From: Octadecabacter temperatus | GTDB lineage: Bacteria > Pseudomonadota > Alphaproteobacteria > Rhodobacterales > Rhodobacteraceae | DNA length: 64,000 bases | Reading direction: 5' to 3' | Assembly: GCF_001187845.1 (NCBI RefSeq) | Contig: NZ_CP012160.1 | Span: forward strand, 868,001-932,000 | In this document: one piece after another, positions 8,889 through 15,583 of the stretch | Numbering within the stretch: the first letter of the stretch is position 1 | Layout of the letters: every line of letters begins with the position of its first letter | Notes under the pieces: generated by a model | Seen by the model: the letters and a program-made list of their open reading frames with translations, nothing else | Databases searched by the model: none | Told to the model about the DNA's origin: nothing | Made by a program: the position numbers and the translations under genes

Positions 8889-10019
8889 ATGAACCAATCG
8901 TTTGAAAAACCCGGCCCCGTTGAGACTGACTGGAAAGACGTGATTTCCAGCATCGAAGACATCATCGATGATGCTCGTAATGGCCGCATGTTTGTTTTGG
9001 TCGATCACGAGGATCGTGAGAACGAAGGCGATCTGGTGATCCCCGCACAGATGGCAACGCCGGATGCTATCAACTTCATGGCGACATACGGGCGCGGGTT
9101 GATCTGTTTGACGTTGCCTGCTGACCGCCTCGACGCGCTGGGCCTGCAATTGATGTCCACGCATAATTCTAGCCGCCATGAGACGGCTTTCACCGTGTCC
9201 ATTGAGGCGCGTGAAGGTGTCACCACCGGTATTTCCGCCGCAGACCGCGCCAAAACAGTGGCTGTTGCGATTGATCCGACCAAAGGCGCGCAAGACATCG
9301 CAACGCCGGGACATGTATTCCCACTGCGCGCGCGTGCGGGTGGTGTGTTGGTGCGTGCCGGCCATACTGAAGCGGCTGTTGATATCTCGCGCCTTGCGGG
9401 GCTTAACCCGTCCGGTGTGATTTGCGAGATTATGAAAGACGACGGCGAAATGGCCCGCTTGCCGGATCTGGTTGCTTTCGCGCAAACGCACGGTCTGAAG
9501 ATCGGCACGATTTCCGACCTGATCGCCTACCGTCGTCGCCACGACAACCTCGTGCGCGTGCGGACGGAAGAAACCATCACATCCGAGTTCGGCGGTGAAT
9601 GGGATATGAAGATTTACGCTGATGAAACCCACGGCGACGAGCATATCGTGCTGACCAAGGGCGATATTTCAGGCGACGCGCCTGTTTTGGTGCGCATGCA
9701 TGCGATGGACCCGATGCTGGACGTTGTTGGTATCGGCCCCAAAGGGCGCACATCCGAATTTGGCGAAGCGATGAAGCGCGTCGAAGAAGAAGGGCGCGGC
9801 GTTGTAGTTCTGTTGCGCGACACGTCCATGAAAATGGAAGCGCATGACGATGTGTCCCCAAATACCCTGCGCCAATACGGGCTAGGGGCGCAGATCTTGT
9901 CGTCCTTGGGGCTAGGCCAAATCGAATTGCTGACCAATTCCCCGAAACCCAAGATCGTAGGCCTTGAAGCTTACGGGCTGGAAATTATCGGCACACGCAA
10001 AATTTCGGAGCTTGGCTAA
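8889..10019 (+). CDS. ribBX: DHBP synthase fused to a degenerate GTP cyclohydrolase II domain (RibBX type)
   Basis: Residues 1-215 form a complete 3,4-dihydroxy-2-butanone-4-phosphate synthase: the acidic loop DHEDRENEGD, RHETAFTVSIEAREGVTTG and the PGHVFPLRA and GHTEAAVD motifs are intact, so the ribulose-5-phosphate branch should work. The C-terminal half has the fold signatures of GTP cyclohydrolase II (YGLGAQILSSLGLGQIELLTN, GLEAYGLEII) but lacks the three zinc cysteines expected in the GSLRCDCG region (here VVGIGPKGR) and the catalytic RQEGRG loop (here RDTSMKMEA). This matches the RibBX variant known from Proteobacteria, so a separate ribA is expected elsewhere. The start has an AGAGGA ribosome-binding site. 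Confidence 0.93.
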   Translation: MNQSFEKPGPVETDWKDVISSIEDIIDDARNGRMFVLVDHEDRENEGDLVIPAQMATPDAINFMATYGRGLICLTLPADRLDALGLQLMSTHNSSRHETAFTVSIEAREGVTTGISAADRAKTVAVAIDPTKGAQDIATPGHVFPLRARAGGVLVRAGHTEAAVDISRLAGLNPSGVICEIMKDDGEMARLPDLVAFAQTHGLKIGTISDLIAYRRRHDNLVRVRTEETITSEFGGEWDMKIYADETHGDEHIVLTKGDISGDAPVLVRMHAMDPMLDVVGIGPKGRTSEFGEAMKRVEEEGRGVVVLLRDTSMKMEAHDDVSPNTLRQYGLGAQILSSLGLGQIELLTNSPKPKIVGLEAYGLEIIGTRKISELG

Positions 10020-10558
10020 TGGCTGGATCATCACACCACATTCTAGACCGCCCGACGTTTGACGCACCTGTCAAAGTCCTGATTGTGGCTTCGCCTTATT
10101 ACAAAGAGATCAGCGACAACCAAATCGCCGGTGCGATCGCCGAACTCGAAGTTGCAGGGGCCACATTGGACGTGGTGCATGTTCCGGGCGCGTTGGAAAT
10201 TCCAACAGCAATCGGCATCGCCGAACGTATGAGCAATTTTGACGGCTACGTAGCACTTGGCTGCGTGATCCGTGGTGAGACAACCCATTATGACACGGTC
10301 TGCAACGACAGCAGCCGCGCTATTCAGTTACTTGGCCTTCAGGGGCTGTGCATCGGCAATGGTATCCTGACAGTTGAGAACCAAAAGCAGGCTGAGGTTC
10401 GTGCGGATCCGAAAGATCAAAACAAAGGTGGCGGTGCAGCTGCTGCGGCCTTGCACTTGATTGCACTCAGCCGTAAGTGGGGCCGCTCTGCCACAGGCGT
10501 TGGATTCACCAACGACATTCTGATGGCGGGCAATACAGATGGCAACACCACAGCATGA
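10019..10558 (+). CDS. ribH: 6,7-dimethyl-8-ribityllumazine synthase
   Basis: The 179-residue protein condenses the RibD-pathway pyrimidine with dihydroxybutanone phosphate. Motifs of the family are visible: VIVASPYYKEISDN near the N-terminus, VPGALEIPTAI, the active-site loop GCVIRGETTHYD with its histidine, and GNGILTVENQKQA. The C-terminus is a little longer than in the minimal enzymes. Its ATG overlaps the ribBX stop by one base (TAATG), and its own stop overlaps nusB as ATGA. Lumazine synthases of this kind assemble into pentamers or larger shells; which one applies here cannot be read from the sequence. Confidence 0.97.
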   Translation: MAGSSHHILDRPTFDAPVKVLIVASPYYKEISDNQIAGAIAELEVAGATLDVVHVPGALEIPTAIGIAERMSNFDGYVALGCVIRGETTHYDTVCNDSSRAIQLLGLQGLCIGNGILTVENQKQAEVRADPKDQNKGGGAAAAALHLIALSRKWGRSATGVGFTNDILMAGNTDGNTTA

Positions 10559-11037
10559 CCGACGCAAACTCAAACTTGTCTGGCAACCAACGACGTAAAA
10601 TGAAATCTGCGTCACGGCTTTACGCTGTGCAGGCGTTGTTTCAGATGGAACACTCCGCGCAGACGATCGACAAGGTGACGGCTGAGTTCATGAATTACCG
10701 TTTCGGCGAGACCTATGATGGTGCCGAAATGATTGATGGCGACATCGCGCATTTCAAAATGCTGGTAGAAGTCGCGGTTGAGAAACAGGTTGAGATCGAC
10801 AAGCTGACAGACCGCGCACTGGTCGCGCGTTGGCCGCTTGGCCGTATCGACCCGACTTTGCGCGCGCTTTTCCGTGCCGCTGGCGTCGAAATCCTTGGCC
10901 GTGATACGCCACCGCGTGTTGCGATTACCGAATATGTCGACGTAGCACGTGCGTTTTTTGACGATGGCGATGAGCCGAAGTTCGTGAACGCTGTGCTTGA
11001 CCATATGGCAAAAACAGCCAAGCCAGACGCGTTTTAA
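10555..11037 (+). CDS. nusB: Transcription antitermination factor NusB
   Basis: The 160-residue all-helical protein contains RLYAVQALFQMEH near the start, then RWPLGRIDPTLRALFRAAGVEIL and ITEYVDVARAFFDDGDEPKFVNAVLDHM, the conserved NusB core. NusB pairs with NusE (S10) on boxA RNA to keep rRNA transcription processive. The ATG at 10555 overlaps the ribH stop (ATGA); a longer upstream reading is possible but adds sequence that overlaps ribH and is not family-like. The N-terminal 16 residues (MTDANSNLSGNQRRKM) form a short extension. ribH-nusB linkage is very common in bacteria. Confidence 0.95.
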   Translation: MTDANSNLSGNQRRKMKSASRLYAVQALFQMEHSAQTIDKVTAEFMNYRFGETYDGAEMIDGDIAHFKMLVEVAVEKQVEIDKLTDRALVARWPLGRIDPTLRALFRAAGVEILGRDTPPRVAITEYVDVARAFFDDGDEPKFVNAVLDHMAKTAKPDAF

Positions 11038-11069
11038 GCGCGCTTCTAAACAATCTGAATACGTGGAAT

Positions 11070-11236
11070 GTGGCGGGCCCCGCAGCAACCGTAGGGTCAT
11101 GTATTCCCGAGGACCTGTATGTACAGGTGGTAGCCAGGTAACGAAGCCTGAGCCCCGACAGCGCCAGCCACCTCGGATTTGCGTAAGGCCACTGGAATTA
11201 TGCCACTGTGTTACGAGAGGAGCAGAAGCCCGCCAC
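11070..11236 (+). ncRNA. Candidate structured RNA following nusB (type uncertain)
   Basis: The 240 bases between nusB and the next gene hold no plausible reading frame but strong potential RNA structure. A perfect 9-bp closing helix joins GTGGCGGGC (11070-11078) to GCCCGCCAC (11228-11236). Inside it are a 6-bp helix CCGAGG (11107-11112) with CCTCGG (11171-11176), a hairpin ACCTGT-ATGT-ACAGGT (11113-11128) and a short CAGG/CCTG hairpin at 11135-11150. Size (167 nt) and a rod-like closing stem would suit a regulatory RNA such as 6S RNA, but I cannot match 6S consensus boxes. An untranslated 3' structure of the operon is the alternative. The strand is assumed from nusB. Confidence 0.4.
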
Positions 11237-11266
11237 GACAACACGTAGTGCGGCGGGCAGGCTTCT
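11224..11266 (+). terminator. Imperfect hairpin competing with the closing stem of the RNA candidate
   Basis: AGAAGC (11224-11229) plus CCGCC can pair with GGCGG...GCTTCT ending at 11266, with a small bulge. It lacks a T-run, so it is a weak intrinsic terminator at best. It reuses the bases GCCCGCC that otherwise close the upstream structure, so the two folds exclude one another. Confidence 0.35.
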
Positions 11267-11278
11267 ACAAGGGTTGTG

Positions 11279-11692
11279 TTACTCCCCGTGGAGCGCTTTG
11301 CGCAGGTCCGCGAAATGACCTTCCCACCCCTTGTCTAGGGCAAGCGTCAGGCCGAATGCTTCTTCGGCAGCTGGCAAGCCTTCATGAACCAAGGACAGGC
11401 GTGTGCCGCCCGCAACGTCTTCCAGCGTCCACTTCACGGTGCTTGTTGCATCGCCCATTGGCGCGATGGTGAAGGTGTATTCTAGGTAGTCGTGCGGGTT
11501 TGCCACAACGACATCGCCCCACATCAACTTATCGCCGCTTGTTGTGCCGTACATTGCATAGGCGTCACTTTGGGCCAACGCGACCTTTGGTTTGTGAAAC
11601 CACATCGCCAGTTTTTCTGGGTCCGTCAGGAACGCCCAAACGTCTGCTTTGGTCGCCTTGAGGTAAATGGTCTTGTTCAATGTGTTGGTCAT
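11279..11692 (-). CDS. SRPBCC/AHSA1-domain protein
   Basis: The 137-residue protein has the START-like fold signature of the Aha1 C-terminal/SRPBCC family: KTIYLKATKADVWAFLTDPEKLAMWFHKP at the N-terminus, a strand with YLEYTF, and the C-terminal helix LDKGWEGHFADLRKAL. Members bind hydrophobic ligands or act as toxicant-response proteins, and their ligands are rarely known. The gene overlaps the upstream ArsR-type regulator (ATGA), the usual two-gene arrangement in which the regulator controls its own SRPBCC partner. No signal peptide or membrane segment is present, so the protein is cytoplasmic. Confidence 0.88.
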   Translation of the reverse strand: MTNTLNKTIYLKATKADVWAFLTDPEKLAMWFHKPKVALAQSDAYAMYGTTSGDKLMWGDVVVANPHDYLEYTFTIAPMGDATSTVKWTLEDVAGGTRLSLVHEGLPAAEEAFGLTLALDKGWEGHFADLRKALHGE

Positions 11693-12006
11693 TGTGCATC
11701 CTTTTCGATGGCTGATTTGAGTACGCTTAGGCGGTCATCCCAGAAGGCATCGAAGTACGACAGCCAGTCTTTGATCGGGGCAAAAGCGTTTGGGTTTAGG
11801 GTGTTATAGCGTTCGCGCCCTTGGGCACGCACAGTGATGAGCCCGCCGTCGGACAACACCGTCAGGTGCTTTTTAACGGCCGCGCGGGTCATGTCGAAAT
11901 TCTCGGCGACCTGCGCGATTGTTAGGTCTTCACCGCGCAACATCAGCAAGATGTCACGGCGGGTCGGGTCAGCAAGGGCGCGGAATAGTGGCTGGGGTTC
12001 ATTCAT
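11689..12006 (-). CDS. ArsR-family transcriptional regulator
   Basis: The 105-residue winged-helix regulator reads MNEPQPLFRALADPTRRDILLMLRGEDLTIAQVAENFDMTRAAVKKHLTVL, the standard ArsR/SmtB DNA-binding core, then the wing GLITVRAQGRERYNTLN. No cysteine pair for metal sensing is present, so it belongs to the non-metal group usually paired with SRPBCC genes. I chose the ATG at 12006; an in-frame start at 12027 would add seven residues and run into the operator. The gene is autoregulated in all likelihood: two palindromic sites lie directly upstream. It is translationally coupled to the SRPBCC gene. Confidence 0.92.
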   Translation of the reverse strand: MNEPQPLFRALADPTRRDILLMLRGEDLTIAQVAENFDMTRAAVKKHLTVLSDGGLITVRAQGRERYNTLNPNAFAPIKDWLSYFDAFWDDRLSVLKSAIEKDAQ

Positions 12007-12020
12007 TTTCGACTCACGTA

Positions 12021-12061
12021 ATACCAAAAGGTTTCACATTAATGCGATACCAATTGGTATC
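12021..12061. promoter_or_regulatory. Two ATACC-N4-GGTAT operator sites before the ArsR gene
   Basis: A perfect 16-bp palindrome GATACCAATTGGTATC spans 12046-12061, and a near-copy ATACCAAAAGGTTT spans 12021-12034. Their centres are 26 bases apart. They sit immediately upstream of the ArsR-type start at 12006 and are the obvious binding sites for that dimeric repressor. Both lie upstream of the -35 box of divergent mmcB. Confidence 0.8.
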
Positions 12062-12095
12062 ACGTCAAGTGGGTTTTGTGGAAATGATCCACGCC

Positions 12096-12124
12096 TTGAC
12101 GGATGTTCACTTTTTGTTCATCTT
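12096..12124 (+). promoter_or_regulatory. SOS promoter of mmcB with a LexA box
   Basis: GTTC-ACTTTTT-GTTC at 12105-12119 is an exact match to the alphaproteobacterial LexA box GTTC-N7-GTTC. It lies between a TTGACG -35 hexamer (12096-12101) and a weak CATCTT -10 (12119-12124, spacing 17). LexA bound there would block transcription. The expected transcription start falls within a few bases of the mmcB ATG at 12131. Confidence 0.8.
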
Positions 12125-12130
12125 TGTGGA

Positions 12131-12607
12131 ATGCCCGATAACGCGATCCATGATAACGTAAGCAGCTACCAAACTGGCCAATTGTTGGCCCGTGGGGTGT
12201 GCCGCCATTTGCGCAGTCATGACTTTGTTTGTGTCGAAGAATTGGTGCCAACGCGTGGGCTGCGGGTTGATGTGATGGCGCTTGGACCAAAGGGTGAAGT
12301 CTGGGTTGTGGAATGCAAATCCAGCCGTGCTGACTTTCAATCTGATCGAAAATGGCAGGGCTATCTTGAATGGTGTGATCGTTTCTTCTGGGCCGTGGAC
12401 GCCGAGTTCCCGACAGAATTGCTTCCAGATGAGACAGGGCTAATCATCGCGGATGCTTACGACGGCGAGGTGGTTCGCATGGCGCCCGAAAACAAACTTG
12501 CGGCTGCGCGGCGCAAGGTGATGGTGCGGAAGTTTGCGCGAACGGCAGCGCAGCGCTTGCAGGTCATTCGCGACCCGAAACATCGTCTAAAAATTGGATT
12601 GTTCTAG
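12131..12607 (+). CDS. mmcB: MmcB-family DNA repair protein
   Basis: The 158-residue protein has the restriction-endonuclease-like core of MmcB: EELVPTRGLRVDVMALGPKGEVWVVECKSSRADFQSDRKWQGYLEWCDRFFWAV, with the D...(V)ECK pattern typical of the PD-(D/E)xK fold. In Caulobacter mmcB is SOS-induced and contributes to mitomycin C resistance. The upstream LexA box supports the same role here. I chose the ATG at 12131 because longer in-frame readings run through the promoter. There is no good ribosome-binding site at normal distance, so the message may be leaderless. Its stop codon shares the bases CTAG with the convergent transporter gene's stop. Confidence 0.9.
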   Translation: MPDNAIHDNVSSYQTGQLLARGVCRHLRSHDFVCVEELVPTRGLRVDVMALGPKGEVWVVECKSSRADFQSDRKWQGYLEWCDRFFWAVDAEFPTELLPDETGLIIADAYDGEVVRMAPENKLAAARRKVMVRKFARTAAQRLQVIRDPKHRLKIGLF

Positions 12608-13455
12608 CGTCGTGACAAGGCCAGTGACGCAAGGCCGGTTGTGAAGATCACTGCGAGGCCAACAAAGCTGACCCAATCGGGCCATTCCGAAAACACGAGA
12701 AACCCAAACAATGTCGCCGGTATAAGCTGGGTGTAAATCAGTGGCGCGATCACGTTTGAAGGCGTTGTTTTGCTTAGTAAAACCAGCATCAAGTTCCCTA
12801 AGGCCGACCCAAACGCACTAATAGCGATCAGGCCAAGGGCGGCCCATGTCACTGTGTTCGGCAGTGCGGCAAGGCCAAAGGGGGCGAGAATGATTGCGCC
12901 AAGGAATAGCTGTGACAAGAGCAGCAGCCTTGGCCGATACAGCGGTGCGATCCAGCGTGTTGAGACCACGTAACTGCCGTGCAAAAGCCCAGCGAGAACC
13001 GCAAGCCCCATGCCGAACGTGATGCCGAAACCGGGTTTCACAACGAGGAGGACGCCCACAAAGCTGAGGCCCAACAGAACTGCGCGGGTTAGCGTCACCC
13101 GTTCTTTGAGCAAAACGGCAGACAGGGCAAAAGCAAAGATCGGGCCAACAAAGAATGCGCCGAACACGTTTGCCACCGGTTCGGTCCGCAGCGCAGTCAG
13201 AATGCAGCTAATGCCACCCGCAATCAGCAGCGCCCGCAGCAACACACGCGGGTCACGCAGGGCAGGGGCATCAGCGCGGGTAAGCCCGCAAAACGGCAGT
13301 AACACCACAAAGGCGAGCGCAAAGCGTGTCCATGCGATGAAAATTGGGCTGAACCCATCTTGTGTCAGCACTTTCGCGGCGACGTCCCCACCGACGATCA
13401 GCGTCATCGACGTCACCATGACAAGTCCAACGCGCCAAAGCGCTATAGGCTGCAC
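12604..13455 (-). CDS. EamA/DMT-family membrane transporter
   Basis: This 283-residue protein has about ten hydrophobic segments and the internal two-fold EamA repeat (segments beginning near residues 12 and 145). Typical pieces are FIAWTRFALAFVVLLPF in the first repeat and ALGLIAISAFGSALGNLMLVLLSKTTPSNVIAPLIYTQ in the second. Such proteins export metabolites or amino acids; the substrate cannot be inferred. The start is a GTG that overlaps the upstream DUF6324 stop (TAGTG), implying coupling. The 3' end interlocks with convergent mmcB through a shared CTAG, leaving no room for a separate terminator. Confidence 0.9.
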   Translation of the reverse strand: MQPIALWRVGLVMVTSMTLIVGGDVAAKVLTQDGFSPIFIAWTRFALAFVVLLPFCGLTRADAPALRDPRVLLRALLIAGGISCILTALRTEPVANVFGAFFVGPIFAFALSAVLLKERVTLTRAVLLGLSFVGVLLVVKPGFGITFGMGLAVLAGLLHGSYVVSTRWIAPLYRPRLLLLSQLFLGAIILAPFGLAALPNTVTWAALGLIAISAFGSALGNLMLVLLSKTTPSNVIAPLIYTQLIPATLFGFLVFSEWPDWVSFVGLAVIFTTGLASLALSRR

Positions 13456-13646
13456 TAGCGGGATTGCACCATGCGGGCAGCCTTGGCGGCGGCAACGATT
13501 TCTTCTGCGATTTCCTCGGCTTCGTCAGGCGAGAAGTCCATTGGGATCTCAATGCCAGACCCTTCGATGAACAGGCGCACCTGCCCAATGTCGGTCGGAC
13601 CGATTTGAAGGTTCGCTTCGATATCGCGTTCGTCGTTAATGCCCAT
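13455..13646 (-). CDS. Small DUF6324-type protein
   Basis: The 63-residue acidic product (MGINDERDIEANLQIGPTDIG...) matches the short DUF6324 family that I recall from Rhodobacteraceae: a beta-rich first half ending FIEGSGIEIPMDF, followed by an acidic helix SPDEAEEIAEEI. Function is unknown. The longer open frame upstream has no family resemblance, so the ATG at 13646 is preferred. It is coupled to the EamA transporter (TAGTG), which may mean the two products are needed together. Confidence 0.8.
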   Translation of the reverse strand: MGINDERDIEANLQIGPTDIGQVRLFIEGSGIEIPMDFSPDEAEEIAEEIVAAAKAARMVQSR

Positions 13647-13783
13647 GGCCCTGATCCTTTGGAATGCTTGGCCCCGATTTACCCCGCGCGGGCGCTTCTT
13701 AGCAAGACCTGTGAAAAAACGCCTACCCAAAGCGCAGCTTGGGTATTGCAATCGATCGCCGCCCTCGCTAAATCGCTCCTGAT

Positions 13784-13860
13784 GCCGCCTTAGCTCAGTT
13801 GGTTAGAGCGCTGGTTTGTGGAACCAGAGGTCCCCCGTTCAAGCCGGGGAGGCGGTACCA
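13784..13860 (+). tRNA. tRNA-His(GTG) without an encoded G at position -1
   Basis: The 77-base cloverleaf starts GCCGCCT, has the D-arm TAGCTCAGTTGGTTAGA, the anticodon stem-loop CTGGT-TTGTGGA-ACCAG with anticodon GTG, the T-arm CCCCGTTCAAGCCGGGG and an encoded CCA end. The acceptor stem is G1-U72 followed by six normal pairs, discriminator A73. The base before position 1 is T, not the G found in nearly all other tRNA-His genes. Loss of G-1 with A73 is a known alphaproteobacterial feature. Confidence 0.97.
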
Positions 13861-14023
13861 TCCCCCCTCCAATTGTCTAATCTTGCATGCTTTCGGCGTT
13901 TGTCCCTGCACAAGGGTCAAACAGCGCGAGGATTGCGTTGTTGAGGTGGGCGAGTCACTTGCGGGGCGTGACATGGGCGCGTGTGCGAACTAAGACCCCT
14001 TCTAGATTATTGGAGAGGCCGTC

Positions 14024-15076
14024 ATGTCTGCCACGACTGTAGAATTCATCATTGCCGAAAATCCACCTGCGCGGATGGATAAGGCGTTGGCGTTGAATGT
14101 ACCGATTGATGCGGCCCTAAGCCGCTCGCGTTTATCGCGCCTTTTGGCGGATGGAGCGGTGCAGGTGAATGGCAAGGTGGTCACGGATCCGCGCGCGAAA
14201 CCCGCCGAAGGGGACGCTGTTGAGATCAAGGTTGAGATCGCGGATGACTATCACGTCGCGCCTGAAAACATTCCGTTGAATGTGGTTTATGAAGATGACG
14301 ATCTGATCGTAATCAACAAACCCACGGGCATGGTTGTTCACCCTGCACCGGGAACGCCGGGTGGGACATTGGTTAATGCGCTACTGCATCATTGCGGCGA
14401 GGCACTGTCTGGTGTCGGTGGTGAAAAGCGCCCCGGAATTGTTCACCGCATTGATAAAGAAACCAGTGGGTTACTGGTCGTTGCAAAGACAGACCGCGCA
14501 CATCACGGCCTTGCAGCCCAGTTTGAAGCCCACACAGTTGAGCGCCACTACCGCGCGATTTGTTACGGCGTCCCAGACAGCAATGACCCGCGCGTGCGTG
14601 GCATCAAAGGCGCGAGCTTTGAGCCCGGCAATATCCTGAAATTGCAAACGCAGCTGGCCCGCCACAAGCATGACCGTCAAAAACAACAGGTGGTTTGGCA
14701 CAATGGCCGTCACGCAGTGACACGTGCACGCATTGTTGAACCGCTTGGTACGCCAGCGGTTGCAGCACTATTGGATTGCTGGCTGGAAACGGGGCGCACG
14801 CACCAAATCCGCGTACACCTTACCCACGCGGGCCACGGCTTGATCGGTGATCCGACATATGGTGGACGGCGCAAGTTGTCTGAAAAGGCAGTGGGTGAAG
14901 TTGGACGCGAAGCCGCACGCACATTTTACCGCCAAGCATTGCACGCCGCGACATTGGGGTTTGAACATCCCGTGAGCAAAGACATGCTTCGTTTCGAGGC
15001 CCCGATGCCCAAAGACATGTGCGATCTGATCGCCGCACTTGGTGCATCAAAGGAAAGTTCCAATGCCTCAAGCTGA
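14024..15076 (+). CDS. rluD: Ribosomal large subunit pseudouridine synthase, RluD type
   Basis: The 350-residue protein has an N-terminal S4 RNA-binding domain (SRSRLSRLLADGAVQVNGKVVTDP, residues about 33-65) and a RluA-family catalytic domain. The catalytic aspartate is in HRIDKETSGLLVVAK (about residue 145), with VINKPTGMVVHP before it and TGRTHQIRVH after it. RluD makes the conserved pseudouridines of 23S rRNA helix 69; the S4 domain and length favour RluD over RluA, with RluC as the main alternative. It starts at an ATG preceded by GGAGAGG. The last bases overlap the next gene's start. Confidence 0.9.
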   Translation: MSATTVEFIIAENPPARMDKALALNVPIDAALSRSRLSRLLADGAVQVNGKVVTDPRAKPAEGDAVEIKVEIADDYHVAPENIPLNVVYEDDDLIVINKPTGMVVHPAPGTPGGTLVNALLHHCGEALSGVGGEKRPGIVHRIDKETSGLLVVAKTDRAHHGLAAQFEAHTVERHYRAICYGVPDSNDPRVRGIKGASFEPGNILKLQTQLARHKHDRQKQQVVWHNGRHAVTRARIVEPLGTPAVAALLDCWLETGRTHQIRVHLTHAGHGLIGDPTYGGRRKLSEKAVGEVGREAARTFYRQALHAATLGFEHPVSKDMLRFEAPMPKDMCDLIAALGASKESSNASS

Positions 15077-15389
15077 TCTTAAGTATTCCAGCGATATGGA
15101 TATCGACGCGGAGGGTCTTTTGGCTGAGATCGAAGCGGTGATTGGCGACTTTGATAGCGGAGCAGGAAAATGTAAGGGGCGGGCTTATCCGGCGGCGAGC
15201 TATCAACATAGCCATGTTTTCTTGACGGTTCAGGTTCTTGAAAAACCACACCGTGACGATGTTTTCATGCAAACGCTTTTGGAAAAGCTGACCAACACCG
15301 TTGATAAACACATAAAACAGGCCTGTAGCCGCTCGGTTTCTGTTGATTTTCTCCCCAAATACTACGCGACGGGCGAAGTTCCGGGCTGA
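15063..15389 (+). CDS. Tautomerase-like protein (5-carboxymethyl-2-hydroxymuconate isomerase family)
   Basis: The 108-residue protein begins M-P-Q-A-D-L-K-Y-S, putting a proline directly after the initiator methionine as in the tautomerase superfamily, where that N-terminal proline is the catalytic base. The later sequence SHVFLTVQVLEKPHRDDVFMQTLLEKLT and SVSVDFLPKYY fits the CHMI branch, which isomerises unsaturated keto acids in homoprotocatechuate breakdown. No other gene of that pathway is nearby, so the substrate may differ. I chose the ATG at 15063, inside the rluD end, because it yields the required Pro-2. Coupling with rluD is likely positional only. Confidence 0.72.
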   Translation: MPQADLKYSSDMDIDAEGLLAEIEAVIGDFDSGAGKCKGRAYPAASYQHSHVFLTVQVLEKPHRDDVFMQTLLEKLTNTVDKHIKQACSRSVSVDFLPKYYATGEVPG

Positions 15390-15484
15390 AACACACAGTC
15401 CCATGTGCGTGAACACACAGAAACACATCTCGTAAACTGTTCATTGTTCCTTAAGTCTAATTTACGAAAAGTGAACCGATCAGT

Positions 15485-15512
15485 CTTGAATTGATCGAAA
15501 GTGTGACCATAT
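15485..15512 (+). promoter_or_regulatory. Possible sigma-32-type promoter before rpoH
   Basis: CTTGAA (15485-15490) and CCATAT (15507-15512), 16 bases apart, resemble the -35 and -10 boxes recognised by RpoH, which would give autoregulation of the heat-shock sigma factor. The spacer is at the long end of the allowed range. Confidence 0.4.
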
Positions 15513-15540
15513 TGATGTTAAGGCCGTAAACATATGCGGC

Positions 15541-15562
15541 CGCGTTGCCATAATGGGACGCG
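15541..15562 (+). promoter_or_regulatory. Small hairpin in the rpoH leader
   Basis: CGCGT (15541-15545) pairs with ACGCG (15558-15562) around an inner CCA/TGG stem. It sits just before the GAGGGGGA ribosome-binding site of rpoH. It could influence translation with temperature, but the ribosome-binding site is not itself paired in this simple fold. Confidence 0.3.
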
Positions 15563-15583
15563 AATAAAATGAGGGGGACAAAC

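Noticed and set aside
8814-9644. 276-codon open frame on the minus strand
   Set aside because: It is antisense to ribBX, whose identity is certain; its composition is a shadow of GC-biased codon use.
11070-11236. Cobalamin riboswitch suggested by two GCCACTG motifs and a GCCAGG segment
   Set aside because: The order of elements is wrong, the B12-box consensus is incomplete, and the neighbouring genes have no link to cobalamin.
13799-13993. Short open frame overlapping tRNA-His
   Set aside because: It begins inside the tRNA and encodes no recognisable protein.
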